Of a stretch of 64,000 bases of DNA, positions 8,093 to 17,478 are shown piece by piece (positions within the stretch are counted from its first letter, which is position 1; each line of letters opens with the position of its first letter). Under the pieces are notes generated by a model that was not told where the DNA came from, ran no database searches, and was given only the letters and a program-made list of their open reading frames with translations. The stretch covers positions 1-64,000 of the forward strand of contig LADP01000016.1 in assembly GCA_000961575.1 (NCBI GenBank). Direction: 5' to 3'. Source of the stretch: Peptococcaceae bacterium BRH_c8a. GTDB taxonomy: Bacteria > Bacillota > Desulfotomaculia > Desulfotomaculales > Desulfallaceae. Both the position numbers and the translations under genes were made by a program.

Positions 8093-10255
8093 CTACTCCA
8101 GTACTATCAGTGCGTCGGCGGCACAAGCGCCTTTGCCGCGTGGGTATACAAACAAAGGATTAATATCCAGCTCGGTAATATTGGGGAAGTCCTCGGCCAG
8201 GCGGGCTACCCGTTGAATGATTTCTTGCACCGCTTCGGTGTCCGCCGGGGGTTGGCCGCGCAAACCGTCGAGTATTTTACGTCCCTTTAATTCCGACAGC
8301 ATTTCCTCTGCATCCCTTGGCGATACCGGGACAACCCGCAACGCCACGTCTTCCAGTGCTTCTACAAATATACCGCCCAGTCCGGTAAGCACCGTCGAGC
8401 CGAATACCGGGTCTTTGCCGATGCCGACGATCATTTCGGTTCCCCCGGGCAGCATTTCCTGTACCAACACCCCTTCCAGATTGGCAGCGGGGTTGTGTGC
8501 CAGGGCCGCTTCCATTAACCGGTGGTAACTTTCCCGGACTGCTGCGGGTGAGGAAATGTTTAGCATTACTCCCCCGGTGTCGGTTTTGTGCAGAATATCC
8601 GGGGACATTATTTTCATGGCCACCGGGTAGCCAAGGTCAGCCGCGGCGTTTACCGCTTCCGCTTCGTTGACAGCTATTGTTTCCCTGGTCACCGGTATGC
8701 CGTATGCCTGCAGCACTTTTTTGGCGGTGTACTCGGTTAACCTGGCCCCGGGAGGCAGGTGGCGTAAAATGTCTGCGACCTTTTGCTTGGCCTCAGCCGG
8801 AATAGTCGGTGCCGGCAGGGTGTTGTCTCCCCGGGACTGCAAAAATTCATTATAACCGGCCAGTGACGCCAGGGCCCGAATGGCGAAGTCGGCTTCCCGG
8901 GCCGCGGGTATCAGTTCATCATTCATTAAGTTCAATGCTTCTCGTACCGCCTGCTCAGGTCCCCAAATCAAATTGAATAATGGTTTGGGCGTGCGGTTGC
9001 CAACCCTGATCATATTGTCAAGCCTGATACCTTCACCACCACCTTCACCGTGAGCGGTCCAATAAGTAACTATGACCATATCAACGCCGGGATCCGCAAG
9101 CACCAGGTCGGCGCATTTTTCTAGCAGATTGGGACTGGTCATAATAGCGGAAGTAATATCAACCGGATTGGCGGTAGAAGCAAATTCAGGCAACACTGCA
9201 GCAAGTGCGGCCCTGGTCTTATCTTGTAACGGCACCACTTCCAGGCCGTTTTGGGCGCATTTGTCGGCCAGCATCACGCCGCTGCCGCCCGAAGTGGCCA
9301 GTATAGCCACCCGCCTGCCGCGCGGGATTTTATCTTTTGCGATGATTGGCAGCATTAGATTAAATTCTTCCAGGCTTTCGACCCGGATAATGCCCTTTTG
9401 CTTGAATACAGCGCTATATACTTGCTCCGACCCCACCAGGGCACCGGTGTGGGAGGCGGCGGCCCGGGCGGCCACTTCAGAGCGGCCGGCCTTAATTAAC
9501 AGCACTGGTTTTCCGTTATCTAATGCCAGGTCGGCGGCTTGTAAAAATTTTGCCCCGTCCTTGACCCCTTCCAGGTAGCCGCCAATAGCTTTGGTGTGCG
9601 GGTCGATGGCCATAAAACCCAGGTAGTGTGAGAATTCCAAGTCGGCTTCATTACCGGTACTGACAAAGTGGCTGAAGCCGTAGCCCTTTTCCCTGACCAC
9701 TTCGTAAATAGCGGCTCCAAATCCACCGCTTTGGCTGATAAAACCAAGTAAATCAGGCACCAGCACTCGATCGGGCATTTTGGCCACGGCAAAATTGGCC
9801 ATTAATCGATTGCGGGAACTGAATATACCCATGCAGTTGGGCCCGCAGATGCGCAGTCCGGTTGCCCGGGCCAGATCAGTCATTTTCTGTTGTTCGGCGG
9901 CCCCTTCCGAACCAATTTCAGCAAATCCCGAGGTGAAAATAATTACTCCCTTGACGCCTTTATCTGCGCACTGGCGCAGGGCTGCTATGGTTAACCTGGC
10001 CGGCACTGCGATAATGGCCAGGTCGACAGGGCCGGGAATATCATCTATTGAGGGGTAACAGGGCAAGTTTAACAGTGTTTTGTGTCTTGGATTTACAGGG
10101 TAAATATGCCCTTTATACCCGGCCCGGGTTAGGGCCACCAGCGGTTGGCCGCTAGGTTTGACGGGATTTTCCGATGCACCGATGATGGCAATGGATTGGG
10201 CCAGGAACAAGGGTGTCAGGCTGTCCAGTTCCCGCTTAAAGTCGCTTACTATCAA
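8093..10255 (-). CDS. Acyl-CoA synthetase (ADP-forming), fused alpha-beta subunits
   Basis: This 720-residue enzyme interconverts an acyl-CoA plus ADP and Pi with the free acid and ATP, so it can conserve energy from acetyl-CoA or other acyl-CoAs. The N-terminal alpha part has a CoA-binding Rossmann domain (IAIIGASENPVKPSG, residues 22-36), the two succinyl-CoA-synthetase-like ligase domains and the GPNCMGI segment; phospho-histidine ASHTGAL is near residue 250. The C-terminal beta part (from about 495) is an ATP-grasp domain with KIMSPDILHKTD and the second helix-end GGTEMIVG. A TTG start at 10255 is supported by GGGAGGAA six bases upstream. Substrate range cannot be read from sequence. Confidence 0.9.
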   Translation of the reverse strand: MIVSDFKRELDSLTPLFLAQSIAIIGASENPVKPSGQPLVALTRAGYKGHIYPVNPRHKTLLNLPCYPSIDDIPGPVDLAIIAVPARLTIAALRQCADKGVKGVIIFTSGFAEIGSEGAAEQQKMTDLARATGLRICGPNCMGIFSSRNRLMANFAVAKMPDRVLVPDLLGFISQSGGFGAAIYEVVREKGYGFSHFVSTGNEADLEFSHYLGFMAIDPHTKAIGGYLEGVKDGAKFLQAADLALDNGKPVLLIKAGRSEVAARAAASHTGALVGSEQVYSAVFKQKGIIRVESLEEFNLMLPIIAKDKIPRGRRVAILATSGGSGVMLADKCAQNGLEVVPLQDKTRAALAAVLPEFASTANPVDITSAIMTSPNLLEKCADLVLADPGVDMVIVTYWTAHGEGGGEGIRLDNMIRVGNRTPKPLFNLIWGPEQAVREALNLMNDELIPAAREADFAIRALASLAGYNEFLQSRGDNTLPAPTIPAEAKQKVADILRHLPPGARLTEYTAKKVLQAYGIPVTRETIAVNEAEAVNAAADLGYPVAMKIMSPDILHKTDTGGVMLNISSPAAVRESYHRLMEAALAHNPAANLEGVLVQEMLPGGTEMIVGIGKDPVFGSTVLTGLGGIFVEALEDVALRVVPVSPRDAEEMLSELKGRKILDGLRGQPPADTEAVQEIIQRVARLAEDFPNITELDINPLFVYPRGKGACAADALIVLE

Positions 10256-10276
10256 CTAAATTCCTCCCTGGCTAAT

Positions 10277-10292
10277 GAATGAATGTTCACTC
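10277..10292. promoter_or_regulatory. Possible TetR/FadR-type operator
   Basis: The 16-mer GAATGAATGTTCACTC is palindromic at 12 of 16 positions and resembles the TGAATGA-type half-sites bound by fatty-acid-responsive TetR regulators in Firmicutes. It lies 22 bases upstream of the acyl-CoA synthetase start. No such regulator gene is seen nearby. Confidence 0.35.
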
Positions 10293-10392
10293 TGTAATAA
10301 ACAACATTTTACCACAAAATAGTACCTTTTGCCTATGACGCAAATCGGTAGGCTCTGGCCAGGGAACAAGCGGGAGTTTTGCACTAAATAAA

Positions 10393-10434
10393 AAGGCTCA
10401 AACCTCGGTTAGTATTAATCTCGGTTTGAGCCTT
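10393..10434 (-). terminator. Rho-independent terminator of the menaquinone operon
   Basis: A perfect 12-bp stem AAGGCTCAAACC/GGTTTGAGCCTT with an 18-base loop; the minus-strand 3' side continues into TTTTATTT. It is nearly symmetric and could also act on plus-strand transcripts. Confidence 0.85.
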
Positions 10435-10491
10435 AGAAAAAACCTGGTATAACCAAAGTGCCAAAAGTTAAGTTGGCGATAACCTTGGGAT

Positions 10492-10519
10492 AAGATTCTT
10501 CGCTGCGCTCAGAATGACA
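10492..10519. repeat. Dispersed palindromic repeat, half copy 2
   Basis: Only the right arm (AAGATTCTTCGCTGCGCTCA onward, ending GAATGACA) is present, just downstream of mqnC. Confidence 0.8.
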
Positions 10520-10529
10520 ATGCGCTAAC

Positions 10530-11603
10530 TTAGGAAGTGTATTCTTTTAAGATGGTGTAATCTGTGGCGCGTTGGGCCGGGATAAAGCCGGCATCTTTGA
10601 TACAGCGGTGTATTTCATCCAGGGCGAGGCGGTAGTTTACCCCGGCCGCCCGGACTACGTTTTCCTCCAGCATGGTGCTGCCAAAATCATTAGCCCCAAA
10701 GGACAGGGCTATCTGGGCTATTTTGGCCCCTTGGGTAACCCAGGAGGCCTGGATGCTGGGGACGTTGTCCAGCATAATCCGCGCGACGGCCAGGGTCTTC
10801 AGGTAGTCCACGCCGCCGGCAGTGTCTCCCCCCAAATTGGTGTTACGGGGTTGAAAACTCCAGGGGATAAAGGCGGTAAAGCCGCCGGTGGCGTCCTGTT
10901 GCTCCCGTACCCGCACCAGATGCAGCACCCGCTCGTAGGCTGTTTCCACATGGCCGAACATCATAGTAGCAGTGGTTTTTAGGCCCATTTGGTGGGCGGT
11001 GTCCATGACGTCCATCCACTCGCGCCAGCCTATTTTGTTAGGGCTTATTTTTTTTCTAACCCGGTCCACCAGTATTTCCGCCCCGCCGCCGGGCAGTGAA
11101 TCCAACCCGGCCTCACGCAGGCGGGCCAGCACTTGGGCAACCGGCAGACCGGACAACCGGGACAGGTGGACAATTTCCGGTGGCGACAGCGAGTGGATAT
11201 GAATAACAAAACGTTCTTTGATTTGACGGAACATGTCGGTAAAGAAATCAAGGCCCAAGTCCGGGTGCAGCCCGCCCTGGATTAGCAGCTCGGTACCGCC
11301 CACTGCTATGGTTTCTTCGACCTTGGCGAACAATTCATTTGCACTTAGCACATAGGCGTCGTGATCTTCCGGTCGGCGGTAAAAGGCGCAAAACCGACAC
11401 TGGCACTGGCATACATTTGTATAGTTGATGTTGCGGTCAATAACATAAGTAATCCGTTTTTCCGGGTGCAGGCGCTGCCTGATGGCAGTGGCGGCGGCAC
11501 CCAGTGCGGTCAATTCCCCGCGTTCCAGGAGCGTCGTGCCCTCTTCCACGGAGAGTCGCCGGCCCGCAACTGCTTGGGCCAGCAGGGCAGTTAAATCAGG
11601 CAA
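10530..11603 (-). CDS. mqnC: Cyclic dehypoxanthinyl futalosine synthase (radical SAM)
   Basis: MqnC cyclises dehypoxanthine futalosine in the futalosine route to menaquinone. The 357-residue protein has the radical-SAM cysteines C65, C69 and C72 in a CQCQCRFCAFYR context, the GGTELLIQGGLHPDLGL block, and the ThiH/CofH-like C-terminal region with SLPGGGAEIL. The TTG start is preceded by GGGGTGAATAACA. It is the last gene of the operon, two bases after mqnA. It is distinguished from its paralogue MqnE by the HIHSLSPPEI segment and by CAFYR rather than CAFGR after the last cluster cysteine. Confidence 0.93.
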   Translation of the reverse strand: MPDLTALLAQAVAGRRLSVEEGTTLLERGELTALGAAATAIRQRLHPEKRITYVIDRNINYTNVCQCQCRFCAFYRRPEDHDAYVLSANELFAKVEETIAVGGTELLIQGGLHPDLGLDFFTDMFRQIKERFVIHIHSLSPPEIVHLSRLSGLPVAQVLARLREAGLDSLPGGGAEILVDRVRKKISPNKIGWREWMDVMDTAHQMGLKTTATMMFGHVETAYERVLHLVRVREQQDATGGFTAFIPWSFQPRNTNLGGDTAGGVDYLKTLAVARIMLDNVPSIQASWVTQGAKIAQIALSFGANDFGSTMLEENVVRAAGVNYRLALDEIHRCIKDAGFIPAQRATDYTILKEYTS

Positions 11604-11605
11604 TG

Positions 11606-12445
11606 TTATTCACCCCAGATGTTAAGCTTAATTCGTTCGTCAGTTAAACCGCTTTTATAGGCAAAATCAAAAAATGTAGTCAGAGCCCGGCACTCATCGT
11701 CCCCCAGTTCATGATTAATAGTCTCCAAATAATCATTAATTATTCCGCGGGGTAGTTTGGTGCGCCGGTGCGCTTTTTCCACCAGAGCTGGCCGGTGGTT
11801 CAGTCCCAAGGCTCGGGACTCAAATAACAGGTTGCTAATCCTGCTCATGATGTGCGGCTTGGCTGCGGCCAACGCGGCGTGGGCCACCCATACGGCATAG
11901 ACCATTTTCTCGCCGGTAAAGTCCTTCCAGGCTTCACCCAGGTCGGTCACCAGCAGATCCCGTTTGTCTCGCAGCACTTTCCGGTGGGCGCGCATGGCGT
12001 CGTCACCAATGAGCAGTGCGCCGTCCGAAGCTGCCAGCATGGCGTCCAGGTTTGGTTCGGCCGCAATTATTTCAACTTCTACGTGGTAGTAATGTTCAAA
12101 AAGAACCCGTAACAGGGCTACCGATGTGGCTGAGGATGTAGTTACGCACACTTTTTTGCCTTCCATTTCAATCACCGGTAACTGGCTGAACAGGAGGATG
12201 CTTTCTACTTTACCGTCGGCACTGATGGATAGATTGGGTAGTATGATGCATTGGTCGCTATTCCTGGCGTACTCGATGGATGATATGGGTGTAACGTCCA
12301 GTTCGCCGTTCAAAAACATTTTATTTAAAGTGGCCGGCGTGCCTTTTACCAGTTCCAGATCGTCCACCAGCAAACCATCTTCCAGGGCGTGGTATACAGG
12401 CAGGCAGTTAATGTAATCAACTTGACCGATTCTTAAACGGGTCAC
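11606..12445 (-). CDS. mqnA: Chorismate dehydratase MqnA
   Basis: MqnA removes water from chorismate to give 3-enolpyruvyl-benzoate, the first step of the futalosine pathway. The 279-residue protein has the periplasmic-binding-protein-like fold of the family, with the opening RIGQVDYINCLPVYHALEDG, the TPATLN segment, DVTPISSIEYA near residue 52 and LLIGDDAMR near 145. The GTG start shares one base with the mqnE stop (TAGTG), a coupled junction. Confidence 0.93.
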   Translation of the reverse strand: MTRLRIGQVDYINCLPVYHALEDGLLVDDLELVKGTPATLNKMFLNGELDVTPISSIEYARNSDQCIILPNLSISADGKVESILLFSQLPVIEMEGKKVCVTTSSATSVALLRVLFEHYYHVEVEIIAAEPNLDAMLAASDGALLIGDDAMRAHRKVLRDKRDLLVTDLGEAWKDFTGEKMVYAVWVAHAALAAAKPHIMSRISNLLFESRALGLNHRPALVEKAHRRTKLPRGIINDYLETINHELGDDECRALTTFFDFAYKSGLTDERIKLNIWGE

Positions 12446-13542
12446 TATAAACCCTCCTTCACCACGTTGTAAAGGGTATCTCTTTGTACCGGATAGTAGC
12501 CAGCGTTCTTAATCAAGCGCACCAGTTGTTCCCTGGTCATGGCCTGTTCAGTCTGGGCTCCGGCGTCGTGAGTTATTTTTTCCTCCACTACAGTGCCGTC
12601 CAGGTCATCCACACCGAAGGACAGCGATACCTGGGCCAGTTTGGGGCCCACCATAATCCAGTAGGATTTAATATGGTCAAAATTATCCAGTAACAGCCGG
12701 GCTATCGCCAGGGTCTTTAAATCGTCGTATCCGGTGGTGCCGCTAAGCCCCAGCGGTTCCAGGGCTGTATTTTGAGGATGGAAAGCCAGGGGTATAAAAG
12801 TTAAAAAGCCACCGGTTCGATCCTGCAGTTCCCGCAGGCTGAGCAGGTGGTCGACTCGCTCCTCCAGGGTTTCGACATGGCCGTAAAGCATAGTGGCGTT
12901 GGTGCGCATGCCCAGTTCGTGGGCGGTTTGATGTACGGTCAGCCAGGTGTCCCCGGCAACTTTTTTAGGGCAGATTAATTCTCGCACCCGGGGGGCAAAT
13001 ATTTCGGCCCCACCACCGGGTAGTGAGTCCAGGCCGGCGTTCTGCAAGGCAACCAGTACTTCTCTGTGGGTCATACTATGTTCTCGGGCCAGAAAGTCAA
13101 TTTCCACCGCCGTAAGGGACTGGATAATTACCCCGGGTAGTACCCGGCGGATCCGCTGCAGCATTTCCACGTAATAATCCAGTTTTAATTCCGGGTTCAG
13201 GCCGCCCACCACATGAACTTCAGAAATGTTTTGCCCGGCCGACTGCGCGGCCCGGGCTTCCATTTCGTCCAGGGTCATTTGGTAGGCCGCCGGGTTGTCG
13301 GCCTCCCGGCCAAAGGCGCATAGCTTGCACAGGTTGACGCAAATATTAGTATGATTAATGTGCCGGTTAACGATAAAGTAAGTGCGGTGGCCGTGCTTGT
13401 TCTTGCGAATTTGGTCAGCCATTTGGCCGATGGCCAACAGGTCATTGGATTGGTATAAGTTGATGCCGTCTTCCCGGGTCAGCCGTTGGCCTGCGGCAAC
13501 TTTGGCCGCTATTTCTCCCAGTGCGCCTTTAATATTGAACAT
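12445..13542 (-). CDS. mqnE: Aminofutalosine synthase MqnE (radical SAM)
   Basis: MqnE joins enolpyruvyl-benzoate to adenosine from SAM, giving aminofutalosine. The 365-residue protein carries the radical-SAM cysteines C68, C72 and C75 in CVNLCKLCAFGRE, then the HVVGGLNPEL block and SLPGGGAEIFAPRVR. It is clearly paralogous to mqnC in the same operon but has the MqnE-type spacing and CAFGR. It sits between the ubiA-type prenyltransferase and mqnA, with a 46-base gap to the former. Confidence 0.93.
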   Translation of the reverse strand: MFNIKGALGEIAAKVAAGQRLTREDGINLYQSNDLLAIGQMADQIRKNKHGHRTYFIVNRHINHTNICVNLCKLCAFGREADNPAAYQMTLDEMEARAAQSAGQNISEVHVVGGLNPELKLDYYVEMLQRIRRVLPGVIIQSLTAVEIDFLAREHSMTHREVLVALQNAGLDSLPGGGAEIFAPRVRELICPKKVAGDTWLTVHQTAHELGMRTNATMLYGHVETLEERVDHLLSLRELQDRTGGFLTFIPLAFHPQNTALEPLGLSGTTGYDDLKTLAIARLLLDNFDHIKSYWIMVGPKLAQVSLSFGVDDLDGTVVEEKITHDAGAQTEQAMTREQLVRLIKNAGYYPVQRDTLYNVVKEGL

Positions 13543-13588
13543 TTAACTGATCCTCCTTACCAGCAATTCTTCAGGTATGAGTCTCACC

Positions 13589-14461
13589 TTACCAAAACAT
13601 TGGGAACAGTATGTCCAACAATGTAAAGCAGAACATTACCACACTGAGCATTCCGTTTAAGTTGAAAAAGGCCACCCCGGCCCGGCTCAGATCCTGAGGT
13701 GAAATTAGCCGATGCTGGTACCATAGTAGTGACACCGCAATGGCCAGGCCGGCAAAATAAAGGATCCCCATCTGAAGCATGATGCCCGTGGCCAGGAATA
13801 ACCCCGGTGCCAGCACGTGCAAGAGCGTCGATATCGTCAGGGCTTTGGCCATGCCAAAACGGGCGGGGATGGAGTGAATACCGTATGCTCGGTCAAAATT
13901 AAAATCGTCACAGGCATAAATAATATCAAATCCCGCCACCCAGAAAAGAACCCCCAAACCCAGCACTACCGGGGCCAGGTCTACCCGGTTGGCGATGGCT
14001 ACCCAAGCGCCCACCGGGGCCAGCCCCAGCGCCAGGCCTAAAAACAGGTGACAAGTCCAGGTGAACCGTTTGGTGAACGAATACAGGGACAGTACCGCCA
14101 CTGCGATGGGTGACAGCATAAAGGCCAGCGGCGACAACTGGTAGGCTGCAAACAGCAGCAGAGCAAATGAAAGCAAGGTATAGACCCAAACTTCCCGGGC
14201 CGATAATAGGCCCCGGGGCAGTGCCCGGGTGGCGGTACGGGGGTTTTGGGCGTCAATATGGCGGTCGATGAGCCGGTTTAGGGACATGGCAGCGGTGCGG
14301 GCACCCACCATAGCCAGGGTAATCCAGACCATGTCTGAGCCGGCGGGAACTTGCTTTTCCACAAGCAGCGCACCGACAAAGGCAAAAGGCAGAGCAAAAA
14401 TGGTATGCTCAAAACGGATCATATCCAAAAATACTTTGGTTTTATTAAATGCCGAGTCCAT
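13589..14461 (-). CDS. mqnP: UbiA-family prenyltransferase (menaquinone, MqnP type)
   Basis: The 290-residue membrane protein is a UbiA-superfamily prenyltransferase expected to attach the polyprenyl tail to the futalosine-derived aromatic acid. The first aspartate-rich motif appears as NRLIDRHIDAQNPRT (near residues 62-76) and the second as YACDDFNFDRAYGIHS (near 183-198); the intervening segments form about eight membrane helices. The start lies inside the 3' end of the UbiD gene (17-base overlap). The specific symbol follows operon context, not biochemical evidence. Confidence 0.88.
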   Translation of the reverse strand: MDSAFNKTKVFLDMIRFEHTIFALPFAFVGALLVEKQVPAGSDMVWITLAMVGARTAAMSLNRLIDRHIDAQNPRTATRALPRGLLSAREVWVYTLLSFALLLFAAYQLSPLAFMLSPIAVAVLSLYSFTKRFTWTCHLFLGLALGLAPVGAWVAIANRVDLAPVVLGLGVLFWVAGFDIIYACDDFNFDRAYGIHSIPARFGMAKALTISTLLHVLAPGLFLATGIMLQMGILYFAGLAIAVSLLWYQHRLISPQDLSRAGVAFFNLNGMLSVVMFCFTLLDILFPMFW

Positions 14462-15887
14462 AGCTTTGCCACTTCCTGTTGACCAGTTCTTTAATGTCTT
14501 CAGCCATTACGATGTCACCCGGCCACTGGCGGGTGTGACCTTCTTCCGGCCACTTGGTGGTGGCATCTATGCCCATCTTTGAACCGTAGTGCGGCAGCGG
14601 TGATGAGTGATCCAGTGCGTCCAGCGGCCCGTCGACCATTAATACATCGCGGCGCGGGTCAGTGTTGTTGAATACCCGCCACATCACTTCCGATACATTT
14701 TGCACATTTACTTCGGCGTCTACCACGATAATCATCTTGGCCAGCATCATCAGACCCATGCCCCACAGGGCGCACATTACCTTCTTGGCCTGCCCCGGGT
14801 AGCGTTTATTAATAGAAACAATTACGCAGTTGTGGAAAACTCCTTCCGGAGGCATGTTCATGTCCACAACTTCCGAAAGCTGCATGCGCATTAAGGGCAG
14901 AAAGATGCGCTCGGTGGCCTTGCCCAGGTAAGCGTCCTCCATTGGCGGGCGTCCCACGATGGTGGCGGTATAAACCGGCTTTTTACGCCGGGTGATACAG
15001 GTTAAGTGGAAGACCGGATATTGGTCGGCCAGGGAGTAATAGCCGGTATGATCGCCAAAGGGACCCTCCAGCTTGGTTTCATTAAGGTCGACGTAACCTT
15101 CGAGAATAATCTCCGCCCGGGCAGGTACCTCCAGGTCTACCGTTTCGCACTTCACCAACTCGACCGGTTCCTTGCGTAAAAAGCCCGCCAGCATAATCTC
15201 GTCTATACCGTGCGGCAGTGGTGCCGTGGCGGCATATATAGTGGCCGGATCTGCGCCGATGGCGACAGCTACCGGCATGCGAGAGTTATTTTTGCGATAG
15301 TGTTCAGCAGCATCCTTGTGGATATGCCAGTGCATACCGGTGGTGCGCTCGTCAAAGATTTGCATCCTATACATACCCAAATTACGCCGTCCGGTGATGG
15401 GGTCCCTGGTGAACACCAGGGGCAGGGTAATAAACGGCCCGCCATCCTCGGGCCAGCAGTGCAGTACCGGCAGTTCGGCCAGCGATGGGTTGTCCTTGTT
15501 GATCACTTCTTTGCAGGGGCCTGTTTTGACATGTTTGGGCAAAAAAGAAGACAGCCTGGCCAGTTTGGGCAACGTCTTGAGCTTGTCCATCAGGGTCACC
15601 GGCATTTCCTCAGGCTGAATCATGCTGATTAGTTCTGCACCAATTTGATCCAGTGATTCAACTTCCAGGGCCAGTTGCATCCGTTCTATGGAGCCGAAAG
15701 CGTTGGTGATCACCGGCATGTTATAACCTTTAACGTTTTCAAAAAGCAGGGCGGGGCCGCCCTGTTTGGACACCCGGTCGGTAATTTCGGTGATTTCCAG
15801 GTGGGCGTCCACTTCGGTGGAAATCCTTTTCAAAAGCCCGTGGCTTTCCAGTTTACTAATAAAGGCGTGCAGGTCGGGATAGGCCAA
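14445..15887 (-). CDS. mqnL: UbiD-family decarboxylase (menaquinone, MqnL type)
   Basis: A 480-residue UbiD-family enzyme, expected to decarboxylate the prenylated naphthoate intermediate using prenylated FMN. Family features are the GRRNLGMYRMQ segment with conserved Arg, the MHWHIHKDAAEHYR block, the catalytic E-x(n)-R-x(n)-E region ending EGPFGDHTGYY, and GRPPMEDAYLGKATERIF. Start TTG at 15887 follows GCGGGTGCTAA. It is co-linear with ubiA-type and mqn genes. A UbiX/Pad flavin prenyltransferase is not seen in the window. Confidence 0.9.
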   Translation of the reverse strand: MAYPDLHAFISKLESHGLLKRISTEVDAHLEITEITDRVSKQGGPALLFENVKGYNMPVITNAFGSIERMQLALEVESLDQIGAELISMIQPEEMPVTLMDKLKTLPKLARLSSFLPKHVKTGPCKEVINKDNPSLAELPVLHCWPEDGGPFITLPLVFTRDPITGRRNLGMYRMQIFDERTTGMHWHIHKDAAEHYRKNNSRMPVAVAIGADPATIYAATAPLPHGIDEIMLAGFLRKEPVELVKCETVDLEVPARAEIILEGYVDLNETKLEGPFGDHTGYYSLADQYPVFHLTCITRRKKPVYTATIVGRPPMEDAYLGKATERIFLPLMRMQLSEVVDMNMPPEGVFHNCVIVSINKRYPGQAKKVMCALWGMGLMMLAKMIIVVDAEVNVQNVSEVMWRVFNNTDPRRDVLMVDGPLDALDHSSPLPHYGSKMGIDATTKWPEEGHTRQWPGDIVMAEDIKELVNRKWQSYGLGI

Positions 15888-15912
15888 ATTAGCACCCGCT
15901 TTCTTCTGTTTT

Positions 15913-16680
15913 TTATCCCACCATGCGTTGCACGGTGTTTTCCCTGGAGAAAAGCTCCAGGAGATCTCTGAAGCATTGAGTGTCGATATTACCCGGCAGC
16001 TGATGTAGGTTAACCTCAGCCATCGTGAGGTACTCCTTCACCTGGCCCGACGTTGCGCCTCTTTCCAGCAGGCCGTAAGCCATACCCAGGTTAAGCCCGA
16101 AATTGTAAAGTGTACTTTTGTCATGTTCACCTGCACCGGTCAAATCCGCGCCCAAATATGCGCCACAGGCAAATAACCGGGCTGTTTCCCCTTGTACCAC
16201 TTCCATGTATAATTGTCTGTCGGTAATTTCCATACCAGGGTTGCGCAAGGCATGGATACCACTTTTGTTGATCTGACAAATTAATTCCGCCAAATCCTTC
16301 AAGTAACAAACAATGCCAAATTCACACAGAGTAGTAAAGAACTTACCGTAAAGGTAGTCCCCCACCAGTACGGGGTACTGGAAACCGGCCCGGCTGTCCA
16401 ACGGCCGTTCCTTACCGGAAGAACCCTCTTTAACCTTAGAGTGCACCCGGGAGGCCATAAAAATAAATTGTAATACAGCAGCCAAGGCTACCAGTCGGCC
16501 GGAAGCAGGACCGAACAGACTGCCGGCGCTGATGACGATGCCGGGCCGTAAATTCATGTCCAGGTTGTTAAAATTTAAGGGCACGAACTCGCTTAACTGG
16601 CCGGCCCTAAAACTAAAATTCTTCTTTAGCAAAAGCTGTACTTGCTGTAAATCTTGACTAATATGTTTAAAAATATGCAT
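15913..16680 (-). CDS. Polyprenyl-synthetase-like protein lacking both Asp-rich motifs
   Basis: The 255-residue protein has the fold markers of trans-isoprenyl diphosphate synthases: RPGIVISAGSLFG (45-57), an LAAVLQFIF helix (66-74), VLVGDYLYGKFF (104-115) and an ETARLFACGAYLGA helix. But the first DDxxD site is replaced by HSKVKEG (80-86), and the second DDxxD region reads LNLGMAYGLLER. It is also shorter than the usual 320 residues. It therefore cannot bind Mg-diphosphate in the usual way and may be a non-catalytic partner subunit or scaffold. It is the first gene of the menaquinone operon. Confidence 0.7.
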   Translation of the reverse strand: MHIFKHISQDLQQVQLLLKKNFSFRAGQLSEFVPLNFNNLDMNLRPGIVISAGSLFGPASGRLVALAAVLQFIFMASRVHSKVKEGSSGKERPLDSRAGFQYPVLVGDYLYGKFFTTLCEFGIVCYLKDLAELICQINKSGIHALRNPGMEITDRQLYMEVVQGETARLFACGAYLGADLTGAGEHDKSTLYNFGLNLGMAYGLLERGATSGQVKEYLTMAEVNLHQLPGNIDTQCFRDLLELFSRENTVQRMVG

Positions 16681-16780
16681 TTGCGGGGGGCAACCTCCTT
16701 AGTATTTAAACAATACTGTATTCGGTGCGACACTCTGATTTCCTCCCGCCAATGCACATTTACCCCTATAAAAAAGCAAT

Positions 16781-16816
16781 AACCTTGCTGTTTGTTTGTT
16801 ACAAACGAGCAAGGTT
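16781..16816 (-). terminator. Rho-independent terminator after speD
   Basis: A long stem AACCTTGCT/AGCAAGGTT extended by GTTTGT/ACAAAC with one bulged G, followed on the minus strand by a T-rich run. Confidence 0.85.
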
Positions 16817-16857
16817 TTGCTAGTCCTCACTAAAGCCGGTACTAATAAAAATCCCCC

Positions 16858-17238
16858 CTAGATATTTACGGCTTCCTGCGGCAGGATATCAGGTAATATC
16901 CCTCGCTTCATTTCCTTAGCTGTGAGGTGTTTGGCATGAAACTCTCCAGTCAAAAAGTTACATGCATCCCAAGGATCTACCTTGTCTCCGCATGTAAACA
17001 CATCTACGGCCGCGTAGCCCAGTTCGGGCCAGGTATGGATGGCCAAGTGGGATTCGGAGATGACAACCACTCCGCTGACTCCCTGTGGACTGAACTTATG
17101 GAATGCAACTTCCCTTATTTCGGCGCCTGCTTCCAGCGCTGCGTTTACCATAACTCTTTCTACTTTGTTGACATCATTGAGAATGTCAAAATCGCATCCA
17201 TAAATTTCAGCCAATACATGGCGCCCCAATGGTTTCAT
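16858..17238 (-). CDS. speD: S-adenosylmethionine decarboxylase proenzyme
   Basis: SpeD makes decarboxylated SAM, the aminopropyl donor for spermidine. The 126-residue proenzyme is of the short bacterial class 1B type. Self-cleavage before Ser63 in the SESHLAIHTWPE motif generates the pyruvoyl cofactor; the downstream CGDKVDPW motif with the catalytic cysteine is intact. The gene is alone, bounded by its own terminator and a 440-base intergenic region; no speE is adjacent. Confidence 0.95.
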   Translation of the reverse strand: MKPLGRHVLAEIYGCDFDILNDVNKVERVMVNAALEAGAEIREVAFHKFSPQGVSGVVVISESHLAIHTWPELGYAAVDVFTCGDKVDPWDACNFLTGEFHAKHLTAKEMKRGILPDILPQEAVNI

Positions 17239-17478
17239 TCTAATTATCTTCCCCCTCTTCGGTATTAAATTTTTGACGGTACCGGGAAAATATTACTTCC
17301 TAATGCCAATCAAACTCAATTTTAGCACAAAATCTTTTAATGTCAATAAAATTTTAAGGATAGTCGGCCATTTGACATGATTAAATCTGTTTTAGATGAT
17401 AAATCTTACTAATGCTCAATTTTTCTATATAATATGTTGTTTAGTTGAGCGTTGTACCGGGAATGACGAAAGTATTTA

